Assembly (NCBI GenBank): GCA_963820375.1
Contig: CAWFZX010000033.1
Span: forward strand, 124,001-188,000
Direction: 5' to 3'
Source: AWTP1-13 sp963820375
GTDB lineage: Bacteria > Pseudomonadota > Alphaproteobacteria > Rhizobiales > Hyphomicrobiaceae
Length of the DNA: 64,000 nt
Below the pieces are notes generated by a model. That model saw only the letters and a program-made list of their open reading frames with translations. It was not told the origin of the DNA and searched no databases. Positions 26,637 to 35,799 of this stretch are shown piece by piece (positions within the stretch are counted from its first letter, which is position 1; every line of letters begins with the position of its first letter). The translations under genes and the position numbers were made by a program.

Positions 26637-27201
26637 CGCCTTGGCCGCAGCCCTCCGTGCTGGGGGCTGCCTCCACGCGGCGCCGCCGGCAACGGCCTTT
26701 GCCGCACCAACCGCTGGCAAGATCACCGGCACCGCAGGAGCAAAACCTGGCATTGGTTCTCAACACCGACCACATCGTCGCCCGGCAACCGGCCGAGCGC
26801 TTCTTGCCGATGCATCGGCTTTCCGGCCTAGGGCGTCAAGATCATGCGGAAAGTTCGCCGGCGACGTCACGCGGGGTTGCGCGCCCCATGGCAGCGCCAC
26901 AAACGCGCCAGGGGCTCGCCCTAGCTGCCGCTTGAGCGCGCCGCCGCTCAGGCGGCGAACCCGGCAGGTCGGTCTGGCAGGTCGGTCTCGCAGGTCGGTC
27001 TCGCAGGTCGGTCTCTGGCCCACGGTCAGTTGGCCAGAGATCTTGCCTGCGGCTTGGCGTAGGATCGCCACCGCCCCAGGCGCGCCTTGTCGGCGGCGCC
27101 AAAAAACGCGGGCAAGCCCGCCGACCCGGTTGCCTCCGGCGTGGATCGGCCAAGGGAGGATTGCGTTTGCAATTGGCCTTGAGGAGCATGGGGGAGATGC
27201 G
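26637..27201. other. 565-bp region with tandem repeats
   Basis: This divergent region between the DUF3617 gene and the serine hydrolase gene must hold both promoters. It contains the 13-bp tandem array at 26964-27015. No credible gene was found. Confidence 0.55.
26964..27015 (+). repeat. Four tandem 13-bp repeats (GCAGGTCGGTCT + G/C)
   Basis: The 12-base core GCAGGTCGGTCT occurs at 26964, 26977, 26990 and 27003, identical in all four, with one variable spacer base. The array is upstream of the serine hydrolase gene. It could be a variable-number repeat or a multi-copy protein-binding site. Confidence 0.9.
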
Positions 27202-28674
27202 ATGCGGCATCGCTTAGCATTGGCCGGTGCGCTCGTTGGCGTGCTGGCGTGGTTGGAGCTCCCGCAGCCGGCCTGGCCGAGGGAGCTGCCGACCCACTGG
27301 CAGATCCCGCCTGGTGATGCTCTGGAGCATGCGGCAGCTGGGTTTGCCAAAATATTGTGTTCGTCGCTGTTCATCAGCGGCCGCGATCTTGCAACGGCGA
27401 TCGAGGAGGACGGCTTCTTTGTGGCCTCGCGGACGGAGCGGCGCCTGCTCAAGCCGACGGTCGATGCGGCGGCGGAGACGGTGTTGGTGACGCTGCCGAA
27501 CGGGGTCACGCGCAGCGCGAAAAGGTTCGCCGACCAAGGCTGCATCAGCCTGCCCTCCGGTGCGAGTTCGGTGTTCTTCACGCCCGTCACGGTCGGCTCG
27601 ACGCTGCCCGATCCGGCAACTGAGCCCTGGCCGATGGGCGACCAAATCCCGAACGCGCCAGCCGACGCCGAGATCGATCAGGCCAAGATCAGCGCCGCCG
27701 TGGCGGCGGCCTTCGACCCTGCACAGGCGCTGACCGCGGCCTTCGTCGTGGCCTACAAGGGACGCATCATTGCCGAGCGCTATCAACCAGGAACTGATCG
27801 CAACACGCGCTTGCCGGGCTGGTCCATGGGCAAGAGCCTGACGGCGACTTTGCTGGGTCAGCTCCTCTGGAACGGCACCTATGATCTTTACGCTGCAGCG
27901 CCGATCGACGAATGGCAGCAGCCGCAGGACCCGCGGCGGGCCATCCGCATTGCCGATCTGTTGCGCATGTCCAGCGGCCTTCGCTTTGTTGCGCCCCAGG
28001 ACCCGGATTTCAATCCTGCGCGCGGGTATCCCGATCATCTCTACGTCTACACCGGCGCCATCGATGCCTACCAATGGGCCATCAGCCGTCCCGCCCAGTG
28101 GTTGCCCAACACCGTAGGGCGCTATCGCAATTCCGATCCGCTCGTGCTCAACGCGCTGATCAAGCGCGCGGTTGTTGCGCGGGGCGAAGAGTATTTGTCC
28201 TATCCACAACGACAATTGTTCGACAGGCTCGGGATCCGGCGCTTTGTGCTGGAGACCGACCCCTACGGCAATTTCCTCTTGCAAGGCTATGAGCTGGCGC
28301 CGGCGCGCGACTGGTTGCGCCTCGGCTTGCTCTACCTGCAGGATGGCACCTGGAACGGTCAGCGTCTGCTTCCCGAAGGCTGGAGCAATTTTGTGCGCAC
28401 ACCCGCGCCGGCGTGGTCGGAACCGATCTACGGCGGCATGTTTTGGCTGAACAGGACGCGGCAATGGCCGGTGCCGGAGGATGCCTACTACATGGCCGGC
28501 GCGGGTGGCCAATACACCATCATCATCCCAACGCACGACCTTGTTGTCGTGCGTCTTGGCCACTACAAGGGCGATACGCTGGGCGTGAGGGCCCTGGCAC
28601 GGGCGCTGGAGCTCATCATGCAAGGCGTGCCACAAATTCGCGACCCGTGGCAGCCCAGCAGCACACCGCGATAA
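27202..28674 (+). CDS. Exported beta-lactamase-related serine hydrolase (class C fold)
   Basis: The 490-residue protein has a signal peptide ending near AWP-REL. It carries the penicillin-binding/class C motifs: S208-M-G-K211 (GWSMGKSL), Y308-R-N310 (VGRYRNSD), and a C-terminal GAGGQYTIIIP strand in place of KTG. Such proteins are esterases, D-peptidases or amidases of the periplasm rather than true beta-lactamases. The ATG at 27202 has GGGGGAGA upstream. Confidence 0.88.
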   Translation: MRHRLALAGALVGVLAWLELPQPAWPRELPTHWQIPPGDALEHAAAGFAKILCSSLFISGRDLATAIEEDGFFVASRTERRLLKPTVDAAAETVLVTLPNGVTRSAKRFADQGCISLPSGASSVFFTPVTVGSTLPDPATEPWPMGDQIPNAPADAEIDQAKISAAVAAAFDPAQALTAAFVVAYKGRIIAERYQPGTDRNTRLPGWSMGKSLTATLLGQLLWNGTYDLYAAAPIDEWQQPQDPRRAIRIADLLRMSSGLRFVAPQDPDFNPARGYPDHLYVYTGAIDAYQWAISRPAQWLPNTVGRYRNSDPLVLNALIKRAVVARGEEYLSYPQRQLFDRLGIRRFVLETDPYGNFLLQGYELAPARDWLRLGLLYLQDGTWNGQRLLPEGWSNFVRTPAPAWSEPIYGGMFWLNRTRQWPVPEDAYYMAGAGGQYTIIIPTHDLVVVRLGHYKGDTLGVRALARALELIMQGVPQIRDPWQPSSTPR

Positions 28675-28795
28675 TGTCACGCCCGCGGACGCGGCGAAGC
28701 GCCTTTCCTCTTCCCGGGACCCACGGCCAACCCCGGGTTGCGGGCTGGCGCCGCAGGCGCCAACCCCAATGCCGTGCCTGGCCCCGGACGTCCGA

Positions 28796-29371
28796 TCAGG
28801 CTTTAAGCGCCCCCGAGGCTTTGGCGACGTGGGTTGCGATGGCATCCATCAGGGGTGGGGAGAGACAATCGTATGGCTCCAGACGCAACTCCCGCAAGCG
28901 CGCGCGCACGGCCGACATCTGATCGGGGTTGGTGCCCAACTCGATGATCGAGGAGACGAAGGCGGCGAACTCGGGAGCCGACCAGCCCTGCTCTCGCCCG
29001 AGCTCGGTGTGAATAAAATCCAGGCCATAGAAGGGGTGCTTGGAATTTTCGATGCGCCCGTACATATGCACGCCGCACCCCGTGCAGGCGTGCCGTTGGA
29101 TCGCCGCGTTGGCATCCACGACCTTCAGTTTCTCGGCACCCTTGCTGACGTTCAGCTTGTCGCGTGGCACAACGGCGACCTGAGAGAACATGGCGCCCGC
29201 CGGCTTCCAGCACTTGGTGCATCCGCAGACGTGATTGTGCGCCGACTGGGCACCGATGCTGACCTCAACGGGATTGCTCGCGCATCGGCACACCAGCGTA
29301 CCGCCAGAAAAGCTCCCTGCGCCGGCTCTCACGCCGTTGTCGACTGCAGGATGAATGGAAATCTGCGCCAT
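28796..29371 (-). CDS. gfa: S-(hydroxymethyl)glutathione synthase (Gfa)
   Basis: The 191-residue enzyme speeds the condensation of formaldehyde with glutathione. Zinc-binding cysteines are visible in LVCRCAS, NHVCGCTKCW and RHACTGCGVHMYG, and the length matches the family. The ATG at 29371 follows GGGAGGA. It is divergent from the dehydrogenase that uses its product and 8 kb from the methanol dehydrogenase operon, so it serves formaldehyde detoxification or dissimilation in the cytoplasm. Confidence 0.94.
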   Translation of the reverse strand: MAQISIHPAVDNGVRAGAGSFSGGTLVCRCASNPVEVSIGAQSAHNHVCGCTKCWKPAGAMFSQVAVVPRDKLNVSKGAEKLKVVDANAAIQRHACTGCGVHMYGRIENSKHPFYGLDFIHTELGREQGWSAPEFAAFVSSIIELGTNPDQMSAVRARLRELRLEPYDCLSPPLMDAIATHVAKASGALKA

Positions 29372-29720
29372 CGTCGGTCCTCCCTTATGAGCCGCCGGCG
29401 CTTCGTTGCGCCGTGGCGGTTGACCACCTTCTTGCGACCTAGTCACGCCAATGAGATTGAGAAAGCTCCTCCAAGGATTCATTTTGGCCTCGATGTCATG
29501 CTTTCCGGGCCAACCTTAGACCTCTATGTTCGACTTGGAAACTTGCAATCACACAAAAAGCCATCAAGATCGCCTGAGCGGGATTTGGCCATTTGGGCAG
29601 TCGGCTTGAGTGGGACAGGTCCCTCGCACTTTGGATTTCGACAAAGGGCCGGCAATGGGGCCGGCGGTCATGGTATTGTGCTGGTGCGAACGCCCAAACA
29701 GCGACAAGGAGGAAGCCGCC
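29372..29720. promoter_or_regulatory. Divergent promoter region of gfa and frmA
   Basis: This 349-bp gap separates the two glutathione-formaldehyde genes, which are read away from each other, so it should hold a shared control region. A dyad GCCGGC-AATGG-GGCCGG lies close to the frmA side. No known operator was recognised. Confidence 0.5.
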
Positions 29721-30848
29721 ATGAAGTCCCGCGCTGCCGTCGCCGTCGAGAAGGGAAAACTGCTCGAGATCATGGAAGTGGACCTCGAGGGACCCAAGTC
29801 GGGTGAGGTGTTGGTTGAGGTCAAGGCGACAGGCATTTGTCACACCGACGAGTTTACCCTGTCGGGTGCTGACCCCGAGGGCCTGTTTCCGGCGGTCCTC
29901 GGCCATGAAGGCGCCGGCATCGTCGTCGATATCGGGCCCGGCGTCAGCAGCGTGAAAAAGGGCGACCACGTCATCCCCCTCTATACGCCCGAATGCCGGC
30001 AATGTCCGTCCTGCCTGTCGCGCAAGACCAATCTGTGCACCGCCATCCGCGCCACGCAGGGCCAAGGCCTGATGCCCGACGGCACGTCGCGCTTTACGCT
30101 CGCCGGCAAGAGGCTGTTTCATTACATGGGGACCTCCACCTTCTCGAATTTCACCGTGCTGCCGGAGATCGCCGTTGCCAAGGTGCGCGAGGACGCACCC
30201 TTCGACAAGATCTGCTACATCGGTTGCGGCGTCACCACCGGCATCGGCGCGGTTCTCAACACCGCCAAGGTGGAACCTGGCGCCACAGCCATCGTCTTCG
30301 GTCTCGGCGGCATTGGTCTCAACGTCATCCAGGGTCTGCGCCTGGCCGGCGCCGATATGATCATCGGGGTCGATCTCAATGCCGACAAGAAGGCCTGGGG
30401 CGAACGCTTTGGTATGACGCACTTTGTCAACCCGACCGAGGCCGGCAAGGAGCTGGTGGCGCATCTGGTCAACATGACAAAACGCGGTGCTGACCAAATC
30501 GGCGGCGCCGACTACACCTTTGATTGTACCGGCAATGTCGCAGTCATGCGCCAGGCCCTGGAAGCCAGCCATCGCGGCTGGGGCCAATCCATCATCATTG
30601 GCGTGGCGCCCGCCGGCGCCGAGATCGCCACCAGGCCGTTCCAGCTCGTCACCGGCCGGGTCTGGAAGGGCACAGCCTTCGGCGGCGCGCGCGGCCGCAG
30701 CGATGTCCCCAAGATCGTCGATTGGTACATGGACAAGAAAATCGAGATCGACCCGATGATCACCCACACCATGCCGCTGACGGACATCAACAAGGGCTTC
30801 GACCTCATGCATGCCGGCAAGAGCATCAGAAGCGTGGTGATCTATTAG
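29721..30848 (+). CDS. frmA: S-(hydroxymethyl)glutathione dehydrogenase / class III alcohol dehydrogenase
   Basis: The 375-residue enzyme oxidises S-hydroxymethylglutathione with NAD. The catalytic zinc site is visible in GICHTDEF and LGHEGAGIV, the structural zinc site in CRQCPSCLSRKTNLC, and the NAD fold in FGLGGIGLNVIQG. The ATG at 29721 has a strong AAGGAGGA. Together with Gfa it makes the glutathione-linked formaldehyde pathway; the next step (S-formylglutathione hydrolase) is not in this window. Confidence 0.96.
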   Translation: MKSRAAVAVEKGKLLEIMEVDLEGPKSGEVLVEVKATGICHTDEFTLSGADPEGLFPAVLGHEGAGIVVDIGPGVSSVKKGDHVIPLYTPECRQCPSCLSRKTNLCTAIRATQGQGLMPDGTSRFTLAGKRLFHYMGTSTFSNFTVLPEIAVAKVREDAPFDKICYIGCGVTTGIGAVLNTAKVEPGATAIVFGLGGIGLNVIQGLRLAGADMIIGVDLNADKKAWGERFGMTHFVNPTEAGKELVAHLVNMTKRGADQIGGADYTFDCTGNVAVMRQALEASHRGWGQSIIIGVAPAGAEIATRPFQLVTGRVWKGTAFGGARGRSDVPKIVDWYMDKKIEIDPMITHTMPLTDINKGFDLMHAGKSIRSVVIY

Positions 30849-31008
30849 ATTTGCGGGGGTTGACCCGGCCGTGGTGGTGCCGCGGCCGCAGCGTCTTGCC
30901 GCGCGGCCGCGCCGATCGAGGCGCGCCCAGCGGCCGACCGCTAGATGCAGTAAAATCGCTAGGCTCGTTGCAGTAGCCAAGAGCCCCCGCGTGCCTCGGG
31001 CGATGCAT

Positions 31009-31494
31009 TTATTTGGTCTGACCGTCGGGGGCATACTGTTCGAGGAAGGCCAGCAGATCATTAATGTCTTTTTCGTCATTGAGGCCCGGGAAGACCATCT
31101 TGGTATTCGGGATCTTCGCCTTAGGGTTCTTGATGTACTCGCGGAAAGTCGCCTGATCCCAGGTTATCCCTGAATTTTTATTGGCCTCGGAGTAATTGAA
31201 GCCCTCCACGGTTCCCGCCTTGCGGCCCATCAAGCCATTCAGAGCCGGCCCCACCATGTTTTTGGCTGTAGGACCGACCTGGTGACAGGCCCGACATTTG
31301 TTGAAGACGGCTTTGCCATCCTCGGCGCTTTGCGCCGCTGCCATGCCCGGCATCGCCACCATCACGGCAGCCAGCAACCGGACCCGCTTCGTCAGGACAG
31401 CGACCTCTTCCCCAACAGGAGGGTTCGAGCGACTTGGAGCCCTTGGCTCACGTGGCTCAGCGGAACCTGCGCGCAGGAGCCATCCTGGGAGCAT
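31009..31494 (-). CDS. Soluble class I cytochrome c (c2-like)
   Basis: The mature part, about 100 residues, has haem motif CRACH, VGPALNGLMGRKAGT, NSGITWDQATFREYIKNP, and the axial Met region KMVFPGLND, all typical of mitochondrial-type cytochrome c. The signal peptide (VRLLAAVMVAMPGMAAAQ) is clear, but its start is not. I give the ATG at 31494, although a shorter start is possible and no usual start codon follows the nearby GGAAGAGG. It probably carries electrons from periplasmic dehydrogenases towards the oxidase. Confidence 0.8.
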   Translation of the reverse strand: MLPGWLLRAGSAEPREPRAPSRSNPPVGEEVAVLTKRVRLLAAVMVAMPGMAAAQSAEDGKAVFNKCRACHQVGPTAKNMVGPALNGLMGRKAGTVEGFNYSEANKNSGITWDQATFREYIKNPKAKIPNTKMVFPGLNDEKDINDLLAFLEQYAPDGQTK

Positions 31495-32230
31495 GATGTT
31501 TGGTGTCGTGGATGTGGCATGCGGTGGGTATCGTCGACGTTTGCCTGACAAGACGGCCGGCGTGAGAACCACGTCAGCCCAGAGTTAAGCTTAGCGCAAG
31601 CAGCGAAAGAAGGTGTCTAGGATCGAGGGCACCGAGACAGGCAGATCCGGACGGCCCACCCAGATGCGCAAGGCGCCGCCGCTCTCACCGACACTGGCGC
31701 TCCACCCGTCAACCAACGTCTAGTTCGGCTGGCAGATAACTGCTAACTTCCATTCCCACCTGTTGCTCTTCGACCTGAGGCTTGCTCCACGCCTTTTTCA
31801 TGTTGGCTTGCTCCGAACCCGTTTCACAGTTGCGAGCGGCGACACGCTTGCGCGCCGGTCAGGCGATTGCGAAGTATCAGGCAGATAGACGTGGAGAGCA
31901 AACGGAATTTACCAACGTCCGGCTTGACGAATTTGTGAGCGTTGCAGCGCCAGCCGGGCGCAACGAGATCACCGCCACGGCCCCGTGCTGGTGGCCCGGC
32001 ACGGTGGTCATCACCGGTGATGCTCATTGATGACCCGGTGCTGCTCCTTGATGACAAGAGTGACCGACCATCGACAGGAGACCAGAGTGAACTGCGCCAT
32101 CGCCTTTCAGCAGATCGGCGGTGCCGTCCTTCGGGGCAGGGCGCGACACCCCCCGTGCTGTTCTGGTGGGCCATTGCCAGCAGATCCCTCGCTAGCCCAG
32201 CCGCCGGCGATCCGTGCCTGGAGCACCCAC
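31495..32230. other. 736-bp divergent region before the PQQ-linked module
   Basis: This gap separates the cytochrome c gene and the first gene of the lut-like module. Short frames occur, but none has a recognisable protein or ribosome binding site. It should include promoters for both directions and is a candidate place for a lanthanide- or methanol-responsive element, which I could not identify. Confidence 0.5.
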
Positions 32231-33511
32231 ATGCGACGTTTCCTCCTGCAGCCGGCGCTCCGTCTGCTGCGCCGCAGCAAAGGCCATTGTCTGCCCTGGC
32301 TCGGCATCCTGTTTGCCACCCAGTTGGCTTCGGCGGCGACGGCCGCGCGTGAAGCATCCACCCCCGCGCCGGCGGCAACGGTGCAGCGGTTCGCCATTGT
32401 GCTTGCCCGCGAGCGCCGGGAGCTGCCGCCGCCCCTCTCGTTGCTTGATACACCGGCTAAAGATGACGCGGTCGCCGGTGCGCAACTCGCCATCAATGAC
32501 AACAACACGACCGGCCGTTTCCTCAATCAAGAGTTCCATCTTGAGATTGTGCAAGGCATGGCGGGCGATGAACTCATCGCCGAAGTGGATGCGCGCGTGC
32601 GCAATGGCGCGTCCTTCATCGTGCTCGATGCAACACCGCAGACGGTGGTCGCGCTCGCCGATCGACTCAAAGATCGCAACGTGCTGATCCTGAATGCGGC
32701 CGCCAATGATGACCACTTGCGAGCCGAGGGATGCCGGCGCAACCTCGTGCACACGGCACCGTCGCGCAGCATGCTGGCAGACGCCCTGGCCCAGTACCTG
32801 GTTTGGAAGCGCTGGCGCCGCTGGTTTCTGGTGACTGGGGCGGAGCCCGGCGACCAAGCCTTTGCCGAGGCGATCCGGCGCGGTGCCAAGCGCTTTGGCG
32901 CCAAGATCGTCCAGGAGCGCACGTTCACCCTGGCGCCTGGCAACCGGCGCTCGGATGGGGGGCACGAACAAATTCAGGAACAGATTCCAGCCTTCAGCCA
33001 GAACGTGGCCGACCACGACGTGCTCGTGGTTGCCGACGAAGGCGGTCAATTCGGCGATTACCTGCCCTACCGTACCTGGGACGCCCGGCCGGTCGCAGGC
33101 ACGCAAGGCTTGGTCCCGACGAGCTGGCATCCGTCGCTTGAACAATGGGGCGCCACGCAATTTCAGAACCGCTTCCTGCGTCTCGCCCATCGACCCATGC
33201 GTGCGCTCGACTACAATGTATGGGTGGCGATCCGGTCGATCGGCGAAGCGGCGGCGCGCGCACCGACGGCGATGCCCAACGACATCATTGCCTATCTGCG
33301 GTCTGATGAGTTTGAGCTTGCCGCCTTCAAAGGTCGCAAGCTGAGCTATCGCTCCTGGAATGGCCAGTTGCGCCAGCCAATTCTGCTGGCGACAGCGAAG
33401 CTGCCAGTGACGGTCTCCCCGCAGCCGGGTTTCTTGCATCAATCGTCCGAGCTCGATACGCTCGGCACGGATAAGCCGGAATCCACCTGCAAAGCCTACG
33501 CATCCCAATGA
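32231..33511 (+). CDS. Periplasmic binding protein of the PQQ-dependent alcohol dehydrogenase system (LutA-like)
   Basis: The 426-residue protein has a signal peptide and a type I periplasmic-binding fold. Its sequence pattern is that of the family annotated as the ABC substrate-binding protein of the PQQ-dependent alcohol dehydrogenase system: DDAVAGAQLAINDNNTTG, FIVLDATPQTVVALADRL, RNLVHTAPSRSMLADALAQY, YRSWNGQLRQPILLAT and a C-terminal LDTLGTDK. GGAG precedes the ATG at 32231. It opens a six-gene run. In Methylobacterium the comparable protein (LutA) belongs to a lanthanide uptake system, so a metal or metallophore ligand is likely by inference. The protein at 47565 is its paralogue. Confidence 0.86.
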   Translation: MRRFLLQPALRLLRRSKGHCLPWLGILFATQLASAATAAREASTPAPAATVQRFAIVLARERRELPPPLSLLDTPAKDDAVAGAQLAINDNNTTGRFLNQEFHLEIVQGMAGDELIAEVDARVRNGASFIVLDATPQTVVALADRLKDRNVLILNAAANDDHLRAEGCRRNLVHTAPSRSMLADALAQYLVWKRWRRWFLVTGAEPGDQAFAEAIRRGAKRFGAKIVQERTFTLAPGNRRSDGGHEQIQEQIPAFSQNVADHDVLVVADEGGQFGDYLPYRTWDARPVAGTQGLVPTSWHPSLEQWGATQFQNRFLRLAHRPMRALDYNVWVAIRSIGEAAARAPTAMPNDIIAYLRSDEFELAAFKGRKLSYRSWNGQLRQPILLATAKLPVTVSPQPGFLHQSSELDTLGTDKPESTCKAYASQ

Positions 33512-33556
33512 GGCCGTGAGGCCCGTTCCTCACGCTCCGAGCAGTCGAGGGTGGCC

Positions 33557-34549
33557 GTGTCTATGCGCAAAGCGAATTGCCGCAGAACCATCGCCGCCTT
33601 GGCGTTTTCGGCAGGGCTTGCCGTGCCAGGCCTGCTGCAAGCCTATACGGTCTATGTCACAAACGAAAAGGACAACACCGTCAGCATCATCGATAGTTCG
33701 AAGCTCGAGGTGGTGAAGACCATCAAAGTCGGACAGCGACCGCGCGGCATCATGCTGTCGAAGGACGAAAAGTGGTTGTTGATCTGTGCCAGCGACGACA
33801 ACAACGTGCAGGTTTACGACACCGAGACGCTGGAGCTGGTTAAAACCCTGCCCTCGGGCCCAGATCCGGAGCTGTTCGTTCTGCACCCCGTCGGCAATCC
33901 GCTCTACGTCGCCAACGAGGACGACAACCTCGTGACGGTTGTCGACATCGCCAACAATACGGTGTTGGCGGAGATCTCGGTCGGCGTCGAACCGGAGGGG
34001 CTGGGCATTAGTCCCGATGGCAACCTGCTGGTGGCAACCTCCGAAACCACCAATATGGCGCACTTCATCGACACCGCCAGCCACACGATCATCGACAACG
34101 TGCTGGTCGACAGCCGACCGCGTGTGGCGGAGTTCACGCCGGATGGATCACAGGTGTGGGTCAGCGCCGAGATCGGCGGCAAGGTCACCGTGATCGATCC
34201 GAAGACGCGCAAGATCCTGGCCAAAATCGGCTTCGAGATCTTGGGCGTCAATCCCGACGCGATCCAGCCGGTAGGGGTGCGCATCAGCCGCAATGGGAAA
34301 ACGGCGTTTGTCGCGCTCGGTCCGGCCAACAGGGTCGCCGTCATTGATACGACCACCTTCAAGGTCGAGAAGTACCTCCTCGTCGGCCAGCGTGTCTGGC
34401 AGCTTGGGTTCACGCCCGACGAGAAGTTCCTGTTCACCACCAACGGTGCCTCCAACGACGTGTCGGTGATCGACGTTGAGAAGCTGCGGGTCGTGCGCTC
34501 GATTAGAGTCGGGCGTTACCCCTGGGGTGTGGTGGTCGCACGCCATTGA
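33557..34549 (+). CDS. Periplasmic YVTN-type beta-propeller of the PQQ-linked module
   Basis: The product, about 330 residues, has a signal peptide ending near LLQA. It continues as a seven-bladed YVTN propeller, with repeated blades such as YTVYVTNEKDNTVSIIDSS, NPLYVANEDDNLVTVVDIA and RVAVIDTTTFKVEKYLLVG. The start is ambiguous: GTG 33557 has GAGGG five bases upstream, and ATG 33563 is the alternative. It belongs to the family known as the PQQ-dependent catabolism-associated beta-propeller. It follows the binding-protein gene by 45 bases. A scaffold or metal-binding role is inferred. Confidence 0.88.
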   Translation: MSMRKANCRRTIAALAFSAGLAVPGLLQAYTVYVTNEKDNTVSIIDSSKLEVVKTIKVGQRPRGIMLSKDEKWLLICASDDNNVQVYDTETLELVKTLPSGPDPELFVLHPVGNPLYVANEDDNLVTVVDIANNTVLAEISVGVEPEGLGISPDGNLLVATSETTNMAHFIDTASHTIIDNVLVDSRPRVAEFTPDGSQVWVSAEIGGKVTVIDPKTRKILAKIGFEILGVNPDAIQPVGVRISRNGKTAFVALGPANRVAVIDTTTFKVEKYLLVGQRVWQLGFTPDEKFLFTTNGASNDVSVIDVEKLRVVRSIRVGRYPWGVVVARH

Positions 34550-34591
34550 TGCCTGAGCCATGCGGCGGTCTCATCAGCGCAGGAGGAGGAC

Positions 34592-35023
34592 ATGTTTCGC
34601 GTGCTCGGCGGCACCCTGTTGGCGTTCTTATTGCAGATCCCGCCGGGATCCGCACTTGCCGAAGGCTACTTGGCGCAAAAGCCGGAAAAACTTGCCGACC
34701 TGGTGATGGGTCTCGGGGCGGCAGGCTACGGCATTTCTCAAGGGGAGTTCGCCCTGACCACAGGCAAAGCCTATCGCCTCAAGGTCAAGTCAACCGGCCA
34801 GAAGCCCTGCGCATGGGAGGCACCGGAGTTCATGAATTTCGTCTGGCTGCGCAAGATCGAGGTGAACAAGGTGGAAATCAAAGCCAGCCATGTTTACGAG
34901 ATCGAAATGGAGCGGGAAGGCGAGGCCGAGCTGTTTTTTGTTCCCATCCGGCCTGGCGAATACGCTTGGCGTTGCCGTGGGCTTGAGAGCAAGGGAATGA
35001 CCGGAAAGTTTATTGTCAAGTGA
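34592..35023 (+). CDS. Small exported cupredoxin-like protein of the PQQ-linked module
   Basis: The 143-residue protein has a signal peptide ending near ALA-EGYLA. A beta-sandwich pattern follows, with FALTTGKAYRLKVKS, MNFVWLRKIEV, YEIEMEREGEAELFFVPIRPGEY and a final GKFIVK strand, like a cupredoxin. The usual C-x4-H-x4-M copper loop is replaced by CRGLESKGM, which lacks the histidine. A strong AGGAGGAGG precedes the ATG. The stop overlaps the ABC ATPase start as GTGA. A same-length paralogue lies at 48816. Confidence 0.82.
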   Translation: MFRVLGGTLLAFLLQIPPGSALAEGYLAQKPEKLADLVMGLGAAGYGISQGEFALTTGKAYRLKVKSTGQKPCAWEAPEFMNFVWLRKIEVNKVEIKASHVYEIEMEREGEAELFFVPIRPGEYAWRCRGLESKGMTGKFIVK

Positions 35024-35799
35024 CCCCTGCCGTGCAACCCGCAGCAGAGGCAAGTCCGTATGCGCTGCAGATAAGCGGCGTCAGCCATCGTTTCGGCGCG
35101 ACGCTGGCGCTCGACAACGTCGCCCTGGCGGTGCCGCGCGGTGCTTTTGTCGTGCTGCTCGGTCCGAACGGGGCGGGAAAGTCGACGCTATTTGCTCTGG
35201 CCACCCGGCTTTACGATAATGCCAGCGGTGAAATCCGCATTCTCGGCCACGACGTGCGCCGACGGCCAATGGCGGCGCTGCAGAACCTCGGCGTGGTCTT
35301 TCAAAGCCGCAGCCTCGATAGCGATCTGACCCTGCAGCAGAACCTCATTTACCATGCCGCGCTGCATGGCATCAGCCGACGCCAGGCCAAATCCCTCTCG
35401 CTGCGGGCGCTGGCCAGAGTCGGACTGGCCGAACGCGCCAGGGAAAAGGTGCGCGCGTTGTCCGGCGGGCAAGCCCGCCGGGTGGAAATTGCGCGCGCGC
35501 TATTGCACGAACCAACTTGCCTGTTGCTGGACGAGGCCACGGCCGGCCTGGACGTTGCCTCGCGCGAAAGCGTGCTGGCCATGGTCCGCGCTTTGGTCAG
35601 CAAAGAAGCGGTCGGCGTTTTGTGGGCCACGCATCTGGTAGACGAGGTCGACGACGATGATTGCATCGTCCTTTTACACAAGGGGCGCGTACTGTTTTCC
35701 GGGCGTGGGCCGGCGCTGCGCGAGCTCGCCCAGGCCGATACTCTGCGCAGCGCATTTTTGCGTCTGGTGGACACGAGCAACCGGGGAGCGGCCCCATGA
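35020..35799 (+). CDS. ABC transporter ATPase of the PQQ-linked module (LutE-like)
   Basis: The 259-residue ATPase contains Walker A GPNGAGKST at 48-56, the Q-loop near Q95, the signature LSGGQ at 147-151, Walker B CLLLDE at 167-172, and the H-loop His at 205. It starts at a GTG that overlaps the previous stop and overlaps the permease start as ATGA, so three genes are translationally coupled. It fits the ATP-binding subunit annotated for the PQQ-dependent alcohol dehydrogenase system and its lut counterpart in methylotrophs. Confidence 0.93.
   Translation: MTPAVQPAAEASPYALQISGVSHRFGATLALDNVALAVPRGAFVVLLGPNGAGKSTLFALATRLYDNASGEIRILGHDVRRRPMAALQNLGVVFQSRSLDSDLTLQQNLIYHAALHGISRRQAKSLSLRALARVGLAERAREKVRALSGGQARRVEIARALLHEPTCLLLDEATAGLDVASRESVLAMVRALVSKEAVGVLWATHLVDEVDDDDCIVLLHKGRVLFSGRGPALRELAQADTLRSAFLRLVDTSNRGAAP

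Noticed and set aside
26964..27015. CRISPR-like array
   Set aside because: The 13-bp unit has one-base spacing and only four copies; there are no spacers and no cas genes.
27214..28845. 543-codon minus-strand open frame
   Set aside because: Antisense to the serine hydrolase, which has intact SxxK and YxN motifs.
30849..31008. Terminator between frmA and the convergent cytochrome gene
   Set aside because: A CGGCCGTGG/CCGCGGCCG stem with one mismatch exists, but there is no U-tract on either side and the sequence is generally rich in such GC palindromes.
29496..31079. 527-codon minus-strand open frame
   Set aside because: Antisense to the class III alcohol dehydrogenase; composition is that of a shadow frame.
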